Source: Oceanibaculum indicum P24 (lineage in GTDB: Bacteria; Pseudomonadota; Alphaproteobacteria; Oceanibaculales; Oceanibaculaceae). From it: 64,000 nt of DNA. Both the position numbers and the translations under genes were made by a program. The stretch lies in assembly GCF_000299935.1 (NCBI RefSeq), contig NZ_AMRL01000002.1, forward strand, positions 1 to 64,000. The letters are read 5' to 3'. This document shows, piece after piece, positions 54,323 to 63,331 of this stretch. How positions within the stretch are numbered: the stretch's first letter is position 1; every line of letters starts with the position of its first letter. The notes below the pieces were generated by a model, which worked only from the letters and a program-made list of their open reading frames with translations, made no database searches and had not been told where the DNA came from.

Positions 54323-55450
54323 ATGACCGATACCCCCAGCACTCCTGGCAGCACTCCTGGCAGCGCCCCTGGCGGCACCGGCTTCGCGCCCGTCATCGCC
54401 ACCCCCCAGGACCGTTTCCTGGGGCTGCGCATCACCCCGCTGACGCGGCGGCGGCTGCAGAATTTCCGGGCCAACCGGCGCGGTTTCTGGTCTTTGTGGA
54501 TATTCCTCTTCCTGTTCTTCGTCAGCCTGTTCGCCGAGTTCATCGCCAACGACCGGCCGATCCTGGTCTATTACGATGGCGGCCTTTACGCGCCAGTGGT
54601 GAAGGCCTATCCGGAAACCACCTTTGGCGGCTTCTTCCCGACCGAGGCGGACTACACCGACCCCGAGGTGATGGCGTTGATCGAGGAGAAGGGCTGGGCG
54701 ATCTGGCCGCTGATCCCCTACAGCTATGACACGGTGGCGACCGACCTGCCCGGCCCCGCGCCCTCGCCGCCGGACGCCAGGCACTGGCTCGGTACCGACG
54801 ATCAGGCGCGCGACGTCGCTGCCCGGCTGATCTATGGCTTCCGCCTTTCCGTGCTGTTCGGCCTGACGCTGACCCTGTTCAGCTCCCTGATCGGTATTGC
54901 CGCCGGCGCGGTGCAGGGCTTCTTCGGCGGCTGGCTGGACCTGATCTTCCAGCGCTTCATCGAAATCTGGTCGGGCCTGCCGGTGCTCTATCTGCTGATC
55001 ATCCTGGCCAGCGTGGTGGAGCCGAACTTCTGGTGGCTGCTGATCCTGATGCTGGCCTTTTCCTGGATGGCGCTGGTTGGTGTAGTGCGCGCCGAATTCC
55101 TGCGCGCGCGCAATTTCGACTATATCCGCGCTGCCCGCGCGCTGGGCGTGTCCAACGCCGTCATCATGATCCGCCACATGCTGCCCAACGCAATGGTGGC
55201 GACGCTGACCTTCATGCCCTTCATCTTGAATGGCTCGATCACCACGCTGACCTCGCTGGACTTCCTGGGCTTCGGCCTGCCGCCGGGATCGGCCTCGCTG
55301 GGCGAGCTGCTGGCGCAGGGCAAGGCGAATTTGCAGGCGCCCTGGCTCGGCATCACCGGCTTCATGGTGCTGGCGGTGATGCTGAGCCTGCTGATCTTCG
55401 TCGGCGAGGCGGTGCGCGATGCCTTCGACCCGCGGAAGACTCTCCGATGA
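54323..55450 (+). CDS. yejE: ABC transporter permease (YejE-like)
   Basis: A 375-residue permease of the DppC-like family. An N-terminal Pro/Gly/Thr-rich cytoplasmic leader (TPSTPGSTPGSAPGG) is followed by LGLRITPLTRRRLQNFRANRRG, the first helix (about 58-75), a periplasmic segment with HWLGTDDQARDV, and four to five helices with the EAA loop (IRAARALGVSNAVIMIRHMLPN). The ATG at 54323 lies 4 bp past the yejB stop. Its end overlaps yejF by ATGA. Confidence 0.9.
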   Translation: MTDTPSTPGSTPGSAPGGTGFAPVIATPQDRFLGLRITPLTRRRLQNFRANRRGFWSLWIFLFLFFVSLFAEFIANDRPILVYYDGGLYAPVVKAYPETTFGGFFPTEADYTDPEVMALIEEKGWAIWPLIPYSYDTVATDLPGPAPSPPDARHWLGTDDQARDVAARLIYGFRLSVLFGLTLTLFSSLIGIAAGAVQGFFGGWLDLIFQRFIEIWSGLPVLYLLIILASVVEPNFWWLLILMLAFSWMALVGVVRAEFLRARNFDYIRAARALGVSNAVIMIRHMLPNAMVATLTFMPFILNGSITTLTSLDFLGFGLPPGSASLGELLAQGKANLQAPWLGITGFMVLAVMLSLLIFVGEAVRDAFDPRKTLR

Positions 55451-57090
55451 CCGGGCCGATGACCGATAAGCCGCTGCTCCAGGTACATAACCTGTCGGTC
55501 GATTTCGCCGTGCAGGGCCGCCGGGTACAGGCGGTAAAGCACATCGCCTTCGAGATCGGCCAGGGCGAGACGGTGGCGCTGGTCGGCGAATCCGGTTCCG
55601 GCAAGTCGGTCTCCGCCCTGTCGATCCTGCAGCTGCTGCCCTATCCCACCGCGCAGCATCCCGGCGGCAGCATCCGCTTCGACGGGGTGGAGCTGCTGGG
55701 CCAGGACCAGGCGGCGCTGCGCCGGGTGCGCGGCAACGACATTTCGATCATCTTCCAGGAGCCGATGACCTCGCTCAATCCGCTGCACACGGTGGAAAAG
55801 CAGATCGGCGAAATCCTGTTCGTGCATCGCGGCCTGACGCGCGACGCCGCCCGGCTGCGCACGCTGGAACTGCTGCGCCAGGTCGGCCTCGACCGCGCGG
55901 AGGAGCGGCTGGCCAGCTACACGCCCCAGCTGTCCGGCGGGCAGCGCCAGCGCGGGATGATCGCCATGGCGCTGGCGAACGAGCCGAAGCTCCTGATCGC
56001 CGACGAGCCGACGACTGCGCTGGATGTCACCATCCAGGCCCAGATTCTGGCGCTGCTGAAGAAGCTGCAGCGCGAGACCGGCATGTCGATGCTGTTTATC
56101 ACCCATGACCTTGGCGTGGTGCGCAAGATCGCCGACCGGGTCTATGTGATGACGCAAGGCGAGGTGGTCGAGGAAGGGCCGGTCGCCAGCGTGTTCGACG
56201 ATCCACAACACGCCTACACAAGGAAGCTGATGGGTGCCGTGCCGAAGGGCGCGCCGCCGCCGGTGCCCGACGGCGCGCCGCTGGTGCTGGAAGGGCGGGA
56301 TATCCGCGTCTGGTTCCCGGTGAAGCGCGGGCTGCTGCGCCGGACCGTCGGCCATGTGAAGGCGGTGGACGGCGTCGATCTCGATATCCGGCAGGGCGAG
56401 ACGCTGGGGCTGGTCGGCGAATCCGGCTCCGGCAAGACCACGCTGGGGCTGGCGCTGCTGCGGCTGGAGCGCAGCCAGGGCGCCATCCGCTTCAAGGGGC
56501 AGGATATCGCCGGACAGGGCAATGCCGGGATGCGCCCGCTGCGGCGGGAGATGCAGATCGTCTTCCAGGACCCGTTCTCCGCACTCAGCCCGCGCCTGTC
56601 GGTCGCCGAGATCGTCGGCGAGGGGTTGTCGGTGCACCGGCTGGCCGATAACGCGGCCGAGCGCGAACGGATGATCTGCCAGGCGCTGGAGGAGGTTGGC
56701 CTCGACCCGGCCTGGCGGCACCGCTATCCGCACGAATTTTCCGGTGGGCAGCGCCAGCGCATCGCCATCGCCCGCGCCATGGTGCTGAAGCCGCGCCTGG
56801 TGGTGCTGGACGAGCCGACCAGCGCGCTGGACATGAGCGTGCAGGGCCAGATCGTCGATCTGCTGCGCGGGCTGCAGGAACGCCACCGGCTGGCCTATCT
56901 GTTCATCAGCCACGATCTGCGCGTGGTGCGCGCCATGGCGCACCGGGTCATCGTGCTGCGCAACGGCAAGGCGGTGGAAACCGGACCGGCGGAGGCGATT
57001 TTCGAGACACCGCGCGAAGCCTATACGAAAGCGCTGCTGAAAGCCGCCTTCGATCTGGAAGCGGTAGAGGGGGACGTGTTAAAGACCTGA
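55447..57090 (+). CDS. yejF: ABC transporter ATP-binding protein, tandem (YejF-like)
   Basis: A 547-residue ATPase with two fused ABC domains. First: Walker A GESGSGKS, signature LSGGQRQRG, Walker B LLIADEPT. Second: [29 protein letters not shown]. Each ends with an oligopeptide-transporter C-terminal motif. Both sites look catalytically complete. Such a fused ATPase powers the YejB-YejE pore. ATG at 55447 overlaps the yejE stop; a second Met five codons on is possible. Confidence 0.92.
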   Translation: MTGPMTDKPLLQVHNLSVDFAVQGRRVQAVKHIAFEIGQGETVALVGESGSGKSVSALSILQLLPYPTAQHPGGSIRFDGVELLGQDQAALRRVRGNDISIIFQEPMTSLNPLHTVEKQIGEILFVHRGLTRDAARLRTLELLRQVGLDRAEERLASYTPQLSGGQRQRGMIAMALANEPKLLIADEPTTALDVTIQAQILALLKKLQRETGMSMLFITHDLGVVRKIADRVYVMTQGEVVEEGPVASVFDDPQHAYTRKLMGAVPKGAPPPVPDGAPLVLEGRDIRVWFPVKRGLLRRTVGHVKAVDGVDLDIRQGETLGLVGESGSGKTTLGLALLRLERSQGAIRFKGQDIAGQGNAGMRPLRREMQIVFQDPFSALSPRLSVAEIVGEGLSVHRLADNAAERERMICQALEEVGLDPAWRHRYPHEFSGGQRQRIAIARAMVLKPRLVVLDEPTSALDMSVQGQIVDLLRGLQERHRLAYLFISHDLRVVRAMAHRVIVLRNGKAVETGPAEAIFETPREAYTKALLKAAFDLEAVEGDVLKT

Positions 57091-57121
57091 ACAACTTCTT
57101 ACGGATCGGGGGCTTTAGATC

Positions 57122-58051
57122 ATGGCGCTGTTGTTCAAGTCGAATTCGGATTCCGCGGCACGCTGGGAAAAGGAGCTGCGGGCCCATATCCCCGATCTCG
57201 ACTTCAGGGTCTGGCCGGATTACGGCGATCCCGCCGATATCGACTTCGCGCTGGTCTGGGGCATGCCCGCCGGCGAGTTCCACAAATTCCCGAATCTGCG
57301 CTGCATCGCCTCGCTGGGCGCCGGTGTCGATCACATCTTCCGCGATCCCGACCTGCCGGAGGGAGTGGCGATCACCCGCCTGGTCGATCCCTGGATGGCG
57401 CAGGCGATGAGCGAGTATGTGCTGCTGCAGGTGCTGCGCTTCCACCGCCAGGGCGACATCTATGCCCGTCAGCAGGCAGAGAAGAAGTGGGACACGCTGC
57501 CCTTCCCGGATACCGCCAAGCGCCGCGTCGGCATTCTGGGTCTCGGCTCGCTGGGCGAGGATGCGGCGAAGAAGATCGCCGCGCTGGGCTTCCCGACCGC
57601 CGGCTGGAGCCGCACGCCGAAGCAGATTGCGGGTGTGGAATGCCATAGCGGCCAGGACGGGCTGGAGCCGTTCCTGAAGCGCACCGACATTCTGTGCTGC
57701 CTGCTGCCGCTGACGCCGCAGACCGAGAACATCATCGATGCGAAACTGCTGGCGACCCTGCCGGAAGGCGCCTTCATCGTGAATTCCGCGCGCGGCAAGC
57801 ATGTGGTGGATGAGGACCTGATCGCCGCCCTCGATTCCGGCCATATCGCCGGGGCGGCGCTGGATGTGTTCCGCGAGGAGCCGCTGCCTTCCAGCCACCC
57901 CTACTGGACGCATCCGAAGGTGCTGGTCACGCCGCACGCGGCGGCGCTGACCAATCCGCGCACCGGCGCCAAGCAGGTTGCCGACAATATCCTGCGCACC
58001 CGCGCCGGCCAGCCGCCGGCCTATGTGGTGGACCGCAGCGCCGGCTACTGA
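57122..58051 (+). CDS. ghrA: Glyoxylate/hydroxypyruvate reductase A-like 2-hydroxyacid dehydrogenase
   Basis: A 309-residue NAD(P)H-dependent reductase of the D-2-hydroxyacid dehydrogenase family. The nucleotide motif GILGLGSLGEDAAKKIAALG is near 136-155. The active-site triad is visible: Arg in NSARGKHVVDE, Glu in FREEPLP and His in TPHAAALTNP. It resembles GhrA, which reduces glyoxylate and hydroxypyruvate. It starts 31 bp after yejF and may share its transcript. Its end overlaps the convergent yihY gene by 7 bp. Confidence 0.85.
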   Translation: MALLFKSNSDSAARWEKELRAHIPDLDFRVWPDYGDPADIDFALVWGMPAGEFHKFPNLRCIASLGAGVDHIFRDPDLPEGVAITRLVDPWMAQAMSEYVLLQVLRFHRQGDIYARQQAEKKWDTLPFPDTAKRRVGILGLGSLGEDAAKKIAALGFPTAGWSRTPKQIAGVECHSGQDGLEPFLKRTDILCCLLPLTPQTENIIDAKLLATLPEGAFIVNSARGKHVVDEDLIAALDSGHIAGAALDVFREEPLPSSHPYWTHPKVLVTPHAAALTNPRTGAKQVADNILRTRAGQPPAYVVDRSAGY

Positions 58052-58974
58052 TCCTCTTCTTCCTCCCGCGCCGCCGCCGCCAGTGCGCTCTGCCGCGCCA
58101 GGCGGCGGATGCGGATCGCGGCATTCAGTTCCGCGCCAAGGATCAGCGTCGCCGCCGACAGATAGAAGAACAGCAGGGTGATGACGATTCCGCCCAGGCT
58201 GCCATAGACCACGGCGAAACGCCCGAAGCTGGACAGGTACCAGGAAAAGCCGAACAGCAGGGCGAACCACAAGAGCCCCGCCAGCAGCATGCCCGGCACC
58301 ACATCGGCCAGACGCTGCGGCACGTTGGGCAGGAAGCGGTACAGCAGCGTCACGCCGGTCAGCACCAGCAGGATGGCGACAACACCCTGCACCGTGCCGA
58401 CGGCGAACAGGCTGACATCACGCAGGTCGAGCCAGCTGGTCAGCGGCTCCCACAGCAGCGGCAGGAAGACCACGCCGCTCATGGTGAACAGGATGACCAG
58501 CGCCGCCGCGATCACGATAATCGCCCCCTGCAACCGCCGCAGCAGGAAGGAGCGCGGCGCCTCCACGTCATAGGCGCTGTTCAGCGCGTCACGCAGCGCC
58601 TCGACGCCCGACCCTGCCGTCCACAGCGTTGCCAGCATGGACAGCGTCAGGATGCCGCCCTTGTTGCCCCCCACCACCTCGGTGATCACCGGGCGCAGCG
58701 TATCGGCCACCTCGGATGGCAAATTGGCGAGGCTCAGCGAGACGAAATTTAGCGCCTCGGCATTGTTGCCCAGCGCACCGGCTACGGCGGTCAGGAAGAT
58801 CAGGAAGGGAAACAGGGCGAACAGGCTGCTGAAGGAGATGGCGCTCGCGCGGACCATGCCATCATGCTGCAGGAAGCGGCGCGCGGTATCGATCGGCAGG
58901 GCGGAGATAGACTGAAGGCGCCGGAACAGGGGACGGTCGCGCCAGGTTTTGGGCTGGGCGGACTGCTCTTTCAC
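58045..58974 (-). CDS. YihY/BrkB family inner-membrane protein
   Basis: A 309-residue membrane protein with about six helices. The family core DGMVRASAISFSSLFALFPFLIFL is near 38-62, and GGNKGGILTLSMLATLWTAGSGVEAL at about 108-133 is characteristic. An Arg/Ala/Glu-rich C-terminal tail (LARQSALAAAAREEEEDQ) is cytoplasmic. Older 'RNase BN' labels for this family are wrong; its role is unsettled. It lies 3 bp after the MarR gene, so both are probably cotranscribed and regulated by that MarR protein. Confidence 0.88.
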   Translation of the reverse strand: MKEQSAQPKTWRDRPLFRRLQSISALPIDTARRFLQHDGMVRASAISFSSLFALFPFLIFLTAVAGALGNNAEALNFVSLSLANLPSEVADTLRPVITEVVGGNKGGILTLSMLATLWTAGSGVEALRDALNSAYDVEAPRSFLLRRLQGAIIVIAAALVILFTMSGVVFLPLLWEPLTSWLDLRDVSLFAVGTVQGVVAILLVLTGVTLLYRFLPNVPQRLADVVPGMLLAGLLWFALLFGFSWYLSSFGRFAVVYGSLGGIVITLLFFYLSAATLILGAELNAAIRIRRLARQSALAAAAREEEEDQ

Positions 58975-58977
58975 GCG

Positions 58978-59385
58978 CTAATGCGGCAGGCTCGCCGCTG
59001 CCTGGCCCAGGCCGGCCGCGGTGACGGGCGGCTCCATGCCGCCGCTGGCGGCCTGCTGGGCCGCCTCCATCACCTGCCCGGCGAAGTCCGACAGGAAGAC
59101 CGAGCCCTTCACCGTGCGCTGCACCAGCACGCTGCGCCGGTCGGTCTCGTCGGGCCGCCGCTTCAGCAGGCCAAGCTCGCCCAGCCGGTCCAGCGCGCGC
59201 GTCACCGCCGGCTTGGAGATGTTCAGGGTCTGGGCAAGGCCGCGCACCGTGTGCGGCGGCGGCGTCAGATAGACGGTCAGCAGGATGGCCATCTGGCGCG
59301 ACGACAGGTCAGGCGCGTCCGCCCGCACGCTCTCCAGGAGAGCGCGGCGCCAGAGGTCGAGAGCCTGTGTCTGCGTGATCGTCAT
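58978..59385 (-). CDS. MarR family transcriptional regulator
   Basis: A 135-residue winged-helix regulator. The recognition helix region is VRGLAQTLNISKPAVTRALDRLGELGLLKRRPDETDRRS, with the MarR wing Asp-x-Arg residues (DETDRR). The N-terminal dimer helix is short and the C-terminus Ala/Gln-rich. It precedes yihY in a two-gene operon, with a palindromic site 20-35 bp upstream of its start, so autoregulation is likely. Ligand unknown. Confidence 0.87.
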   Translation of the reverse strand: MTITQTQALDLWRRALLESVRADAPDLSSRQMAILLTVYLTPPPHTVRGLAQTLNISKPAVTRALDRLGELGLLKRRPDETDRRSVLVQRTVKGSVFLSDFAGQVMEAAQQAASGGMEPPVTAAGLGQAAASLPH

Positions 59386-59404
59386 GTCGGCGCGGAGACC
59401 GTCC

Positions 59405-59420
59405 TATCGTTACGATAACG
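59405..59420. promoter_or_regulatory. Putative MarR operator upstream of marR-yihY
   Basis: Two overlapping palindromes: TATCGT-T-ACGATA (59405-59417) and CGTTA-CGA-TAACG (59408-59420). They lie 20 bp upstream of the marR start codon, in the 91-bp divergence-free gap before the peptidase gene, where a repressor would cover the promoter. Confidence 0.6.
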
Positions 59421-59476
59421 TACCGAAGGATAGCCTCTCTTGGCCGAACCGCAAAATGAAATCTTGGCGATATACC

Positions 59477-60883
59477 CTATGCCGCGCCGTACCTGCCGGC
59501 CAGATAGGCGAAAACTGCCCGGATCGTCTGCGCTTCGCCGCCTTCAGGCCGGCCCGGCCTGTCGGACGGGTTCCAGGCATAGACGTCGAAATGCACCCAG
59601 GGGGTCGTGTCGGATACGAAATGCTGAAGGAACAGCGCCGCCGTGATCGAGCCGGCGAAACCGCCGCTGCCGGTCGAGGACAGGTCGGCGATCTTGTTCT
59701 TCAGCATGCGCTTGTAGGGCTGGTACAGCGGCAGGCGCCAGAACGGATCGGCCTCCTCCTCCGACGCTTCCAGCAATCCCTTCGCCGTCGCCTCGTCATT
59801 GCAATAGAAGGCCGGCAGGTCCGGTCCCAGCGCCACCCGGGCGGCGCCGGTCAGGGTGGCGAAGTCGATCAGCAGTTCGGGCTTCTCCGAATCCGCCTCG
59901 GCCAGCGCGTCGGCCAGGATCAGACGGCCTTCCGCATCGGTGTTGCCAACCTCGACGCTGAGACCGTTGCGCATCCGGATTATATCCATCGGATGAAAGG
60001 CGTTACCGGAGACCGCGTTCTCCACCGCCGGGATCAGCACGCGTAGCCGCACCTTCAGTCCGGCCGCCATGATCATGCGTGCCAGCCCCAGCGCCTGCGC
60101 CGCACCGCCCATATCCTTCTTCATCATCAGCATGCCGCTGGACGGCTTCAGGTCGAGCCCGCCGGTATCGAAGCAGACGCCCTTGCCGACCAGCGTGATC
60201 TTCGGGTCGCCCTTGGCGCCCCAGCTGAAATCGATCAGCCTTGGCTCCTGCGCGGCGGCCCGCCCCACGGTGTGGATGGCCGGGTAATTATGCTTCAGCA
60301 GGGCCTCGCCAACCGTCACCTTCGCCTTGGCCTTGAAGCTGCCGGCGAGAGCAAGCGCCGCCTCGGCCAGCTGCTCCGGCCCCAGATCGCCGGCCGGCGT
60401 GTTCACCAGATCGCGCACTTCCGATATGGCGGCGGCCGCGCTCTCGACCCGCTTGCGGTCGGCCCCCGCCGGCCAGACCAGCTCCGGCACCGCGCGGTCA
60501 TTCTTGCGGTAGCGCGCAAAACGATAGCAGCCGAGCGCCCAGCCGAGCGCCAGGCGGGTCGCCTCGTCCGGCGCCAAGTCGGCCTCCAGCCGGTAGCGCC
60601 CGGCGGGTAGGCTGGAGGGCAGCCCCGCCAGTGACCAGACCGTCCAGGGCGCCTCGACGGCGATCACGACTTGCGCCGCGCGGCCTTCTTGCCCATTTAT
60701 GGCGTGCCCATCAATGGGGGGGAGGAAACCGACCTCGCCGGCTTCGCCCTTGAAGCCGGTTGCCGCCAGCCAGTCCTGCCACCCGGCGGGCTGCTTCTTG
60801 AGCCACGCCTTGTAGTCCTTGGTGAAGACCGGCAGCAGGATGCGGGTATCGGCATTGGCACGGTTGGCAAAACAGCTCGGCAC
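59477..60883 (-). CDS. M17 family leucyl aminopeptidase
   Basis: A 468-residue cytosolic metallopeptidase. The catalytic domain has the family signature NTDAEGRLILAD, metal ligands in GKGVCFDTGGLDLKP and KKDMGG, and FATLTGAARVALG. The N-terminal macro-like domain is short and divergent compared with PepA. It trims N-terminal residues from peptides, which fits downstream use of peptides imported by the Yej system (inference). Start at 60883 is the first Met of the frame. Confidence 0.9.
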   Translation of the reverse strand: MPSCFANRANADTRILLPVFTKDYKAWLKKQPAGWQDWLAATGFKGEAGEVGFLPPIDGHAINGQEGRAAQVVIAVEAPWTVWSLAGLPSSLPAGRYRLEADLAPDEATRLALGWALGCYRFARYRKNDRAVPELVWPAGADRKRVESAAAAISEVRDLVNTPAGDLGPEQLAEAALALAGSFKAKAKVTVGEALLKHNYPAIHTVGRAAAQEPRLIDFSWGAKGDPKITLVGKGVCFDTGGLDLKPSSGMLMMKKDMGGAAQALGLARMIMAAGLKVRLRVLIPAVENAVSGNAFHPMDIIRMRNGLSVEVGNTDAEGRLILADALAEADSEKPELLIDFATLTGAARVALGPDLPAFYCNDEATAKGLLEASEEEADPFWRLPLYQPYKRMLKNKIADLSSTGSGGFAGSITAALFLQHFVSDTTPWVHFDVYAWNPSDRPGRPEGGEAQTIRAVFAYLAGRYGAA

Positions 60884-61078
60884 GTCGGTTCTCCCGGCTT
60901 GAGAAAAATCGGCCGCAAGGATGGCGCGAACCGCGCCGCCTGCAAAGCGTTAAGGATGCGGCGGCGCCATGCCCGGCGCAGGGCCGTGCGGGATGAAGAT
61001 TGCCTTGGCCGCCATATGACGGCACGGTTAGTGGAAAAGCCTGGCCGCAAGGCCGGGGAGCGAGAGGGGAGCAGAGGA

Positions 61079-61753
61079 ATGAGCAACAGCACGGAGCTTG
61101 GCGGCGATATCACGCTCGTCATCGGCAACAAGAATTATTCCTCCTGGTCGCTGCGCGCCTGGCTGGCGCTGAAAATGACCGGTGAGGATTTCACCGAGGA
61201 GCTGATTCCCCTCGACCAGGCGAACAGCAAGGAACAGATCCTGCGCCATTCGCCCTCCGGCCAGGTGCCGGTGCTGAAGCGCGGCGATCTCGCCATCTGG
61301 GACAGCCTGGCGATCTGCGAATATCTGGCGGAAACCTATCCTGACGCGAAGCTGTGGCCGACCGATCCGGCGGCCCGCGCGGTGGCGCGCGCTGTCTCGA
61401 CGGAAATGCATTCCGGCTTTGCGGCGCTGCGCCGGAACATGCCGATGGATGCGCGCGAAACCATGCCGGACCGCGGCATGGCGCCGGGCGTGCGGGAGGA
61501 TATCAACCGCATCAGCGCAATCTGGCGCGATTGCCGCCGTCGTTTCGGAAGCGATACCGGCTTTCTTTTCAGCCATTTCACGATTGCCGATGCGATGTAC
61601 GCGCCGGTCGTGCTGCGTTTCAATACCTACCGGCCGGAAATCGGCGAGGATGCCCAGGCCTATTGCCAGACCATTCTGGACATGCCGGAGATGCAGGCCT
61701 GGATCGCAGCCGCGAAGAAAGAACCCTGGATGATCGAGCAGGAAGTCGCCTGA
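61079..61753 (+). CDS. Glutathione S-transferase family protein
   Basis: A 224-residue GST. The N-terminal thioredoxin-like domain opens with LVIGNKNYSSWSLRAWLAL (Ser/Tyr of the glutathione site) and has the cis-Pro/GSH motif SGQVPVLKRGDLAIWDSLAICEYL. The C-terminal helical domain contains FSHFTIADAMYAPVVLRF with the capping Asp. The NKNYSSWSLR opening resembles the YfcF/zeta-like branch. ATG at 61079 follows GAGGGGAGCAGAGGA; an upstream frame has no support. It is followed by repeat copy E. Confidence 0.9.
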   Translation: MSNSTELGGDITLVIGNKNYSSWSLRAWLALKMTGEDFTEELIPLDQANSKEQILRHSPSGQVPVLKRGDLAIWDSLAICEYLAETYPDAKLWPTDPAARAVARAVSTEMHSGFAALRRNMPMDARETMPDRGMAPGVREDINRISAIWRDCRRRFGSDTGFLFSHFTIADAMYAPVVLRFNTYRPEIGEDAQAYCQTILDMPEMQAWIAAAKKEPWMIEQEVA

Positions 61754-61811
61754 CGGGGACTGAGGCCGCTCGGTTTGATGGAACGATTTGCTGACGGTGC
61801 ATCACATCCAT

Positions 61812-61914
61812 CCGTCACCCCCGGTCTTGTACCGGGGGTCCATGGTTCAGCCTTCTCAGGCCGGGCCATTGCAAGCCGAAGCCTGGATTCCCGCAACAAG
61901 TGCGGGAATGACGG
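61812..61914. repeat. Convergent-gap palindromic repeat, copy E
   Basis: Left hairpin CCCCGGT-CTTGT-ACCGGGG; right hairpin ATTCCCGCA-ACAAG-TGCGGGAAT; ends CCGTCA and TGACGG. The right stem carries CGCA/TGCG where copies B and C have CGGG/CCCG, a compensated change. It lies between the GST gene (plus) and the TAXI gene (minus), which converge. Confidence 0.87.
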
Positions 61915-62002
61915 ACGGGGAAATCCGAAAGGCTGCACTCAAACCGAAATAGTGCCGAATTTCACGATCAGAGTGCGCTGAACAGGAGATATCTTCGGCC
62001 GC

Positions 62003-63142
62003 TTACTGGGTGCGGGGGGCGGCTTCCGCATCCGCCGGCAGGCGGCCCGCCTCGCGGTAGAAGCGCTCCGCACCCGGATGCAAAGGCACCGGCACGCCCT
62101 CCAGCGCGCTTTCAAGCCGGATGAGTTTCCCGGCCGCATGGCCGCGATCCAGCGTGGCCCGCGAATTCTCGTGCCACAGCGCGCGGGTGATCTGATAGAC
62201 GAGGTCCGCCTCGACCTCCGCCGAGACCAGCCACAGCGCGGCAACGGTCAGCGTCTCCGTGGCCGGCAGCCCCTCATAGGCCTCCGCCGGGATCGTGCCG
62301 GCCTTGAAGAACGGGTAGTCCTTCAGCACCTTCTCCACCGCCGGGCCGGCCAGCGGCACGAGGCGCACCGGAATCCGGCCCGCCAGCTCGGCAATCGCCG
62401 CGGCAGGGGCCCCGGCAATCAGGAACAGCGCATCGATCTCGCCCTCGACCAGCCGGTCAACCGAGGCACCCGGCTGCAGATAGACCGGTTTCACGCTCTT
62501 TTCGGTCAGCCCATGCGCCTTCAGCAGGATCAGGCTGTCCACCAGCGTGCCCGAGCCTTTCTCGCCCAGCGAGACGCGCTTGCCGCGCAGATCCTTGATC
62601 GTTTCGATACCGGAATCGGCGCGCACCACCAGATGCACCGTCTCGTGATACAGGCTGGCGATGGCGCGCAGCTTGTCGCCGCCCTTCTCGCCCTTGAAGA
62701 TGCCGGTGCCGTTCAGCGCGGCATAGGCGATATCGGCCTGGCTGAGGCCGGATTCGACCTCGCCCCTGGCGATCTGCCGGACATTCTCCACCGAGCCGCC
62801 GGTCGTCTTGGCCAGCGCGATCAGGCCGGGCACGCCACAGCTGCCGCCCCGGTCGCAGGGCCGCGCGCCGGGTGGGCTGCTGATCACATTGGCGATCGAG
62901 GTCCCGATCGGGAAATAGGAGCCGCCGGTCGAGCCAGTGGCGATGCGGAAGAACTTGGCCTCCTGCGCCCGCACGGAATCGCCGGCACCGAACAGGAAGG
63001 CGCTGACCGCCAGTGTCACCAGACCGACGGCGAGCAGGCCGAGCAGTCCGAACCCGGTCAGCCGGAACACACGCGTCGAGACCCACCCGCGCGCGCTGCG
63101 GGGGCTGGCAATCGTCCGGTCGGTCTCTGGCATGCGGTCCAT
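62003..63142 (-). CDS. TAXI family TRAP transporter solute-binding protein
   Basis: A 379-residue periplasmic binding protein. A hydrophobic segment at about 29-53 is preceded by about 28 hydrophilic residues, suggesting a membrane anchor or long signal. The mature part opens FRIATGSTGGSYFPIG, the TAXI hallmark, and has SGLSQADIAYAALNG and RGKRVSLGEKGSGT further on. Typical ligands are glutamate-like or dicarboxylates. No TRAP membrane subunits are adjacent. The start at 63142 follows GGAGAACC; an upstream Met at 63196 is less likely. Confidence 0.9.
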   Translation of the reverse strand: MDRMPETDRTIASPRSARGWVSTRVFRLTGFGLLGLLAVGLVTLAVSAFLFGAGDSVRAQEAKFFRIATGSTGGSYFPIGTSIANVISSPPGARPCDRGGSCGVPGLIALAKTTGGSVENVRQIARGEVESGLSQADIAYAALNGTGIFKGEKGGDKLRAIASLYHETVHLVVRADSGIETIKDLRGKRVSLGEKGSGTLVDSLILLKAHGLTEKSVKPVYLQPGASVDRLVEGEIDALFLIAGAPAAAIAELAGRIPVRLVPLAGPAVEKVLKDYPFFKAGTIPAEAYEGLPATETLTVAALWLVSAEVEADLVYQITRALWHENSRATLDRGHAAGKLIRLESALEGVPVPLHPGAERFYREAGRLPADAEAAPRTQ

Positions 63143-63273
63143 AACGGGGGTTCTCCGTATCCTCGCCCCGGTGAAATGCCTCAACTGGCACAGCACGGGC
63201 TATGCCATTACACTTCCACTCCTTGACGAGGATATGGCGGGCTTCGATAAAAAAGGCTTAACAGAGAGACCAA

Positions 63274-63292
63274 TTGTCAGGAATGCTGACAA
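63274..63292. promoter_or_regulatory. Perfect inverted repeat upstream of the TAXI gene
   Basis: TTGTCAG-GAATG-CTGACAA, two perfect seven-base arms around a five-base spacer, in the 189-bp gap between the MATE stop and the TAXI start. It is not followed by a T-tract on either strand, so it is more like an operator than a terminator. Confidence 0.4.
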
Positions 63293-63331
63293 AAGCCAGC
63301 CCGCTATCCGCGACAAAACGCCGCATCTTCT

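Noticed and set aside
58045-58974. Annotating the YihY protein as ribonuclease BN
   Set aside because: This is a historic misassignment of the YihY family; the protein has membrane helices and no nuclease motif.
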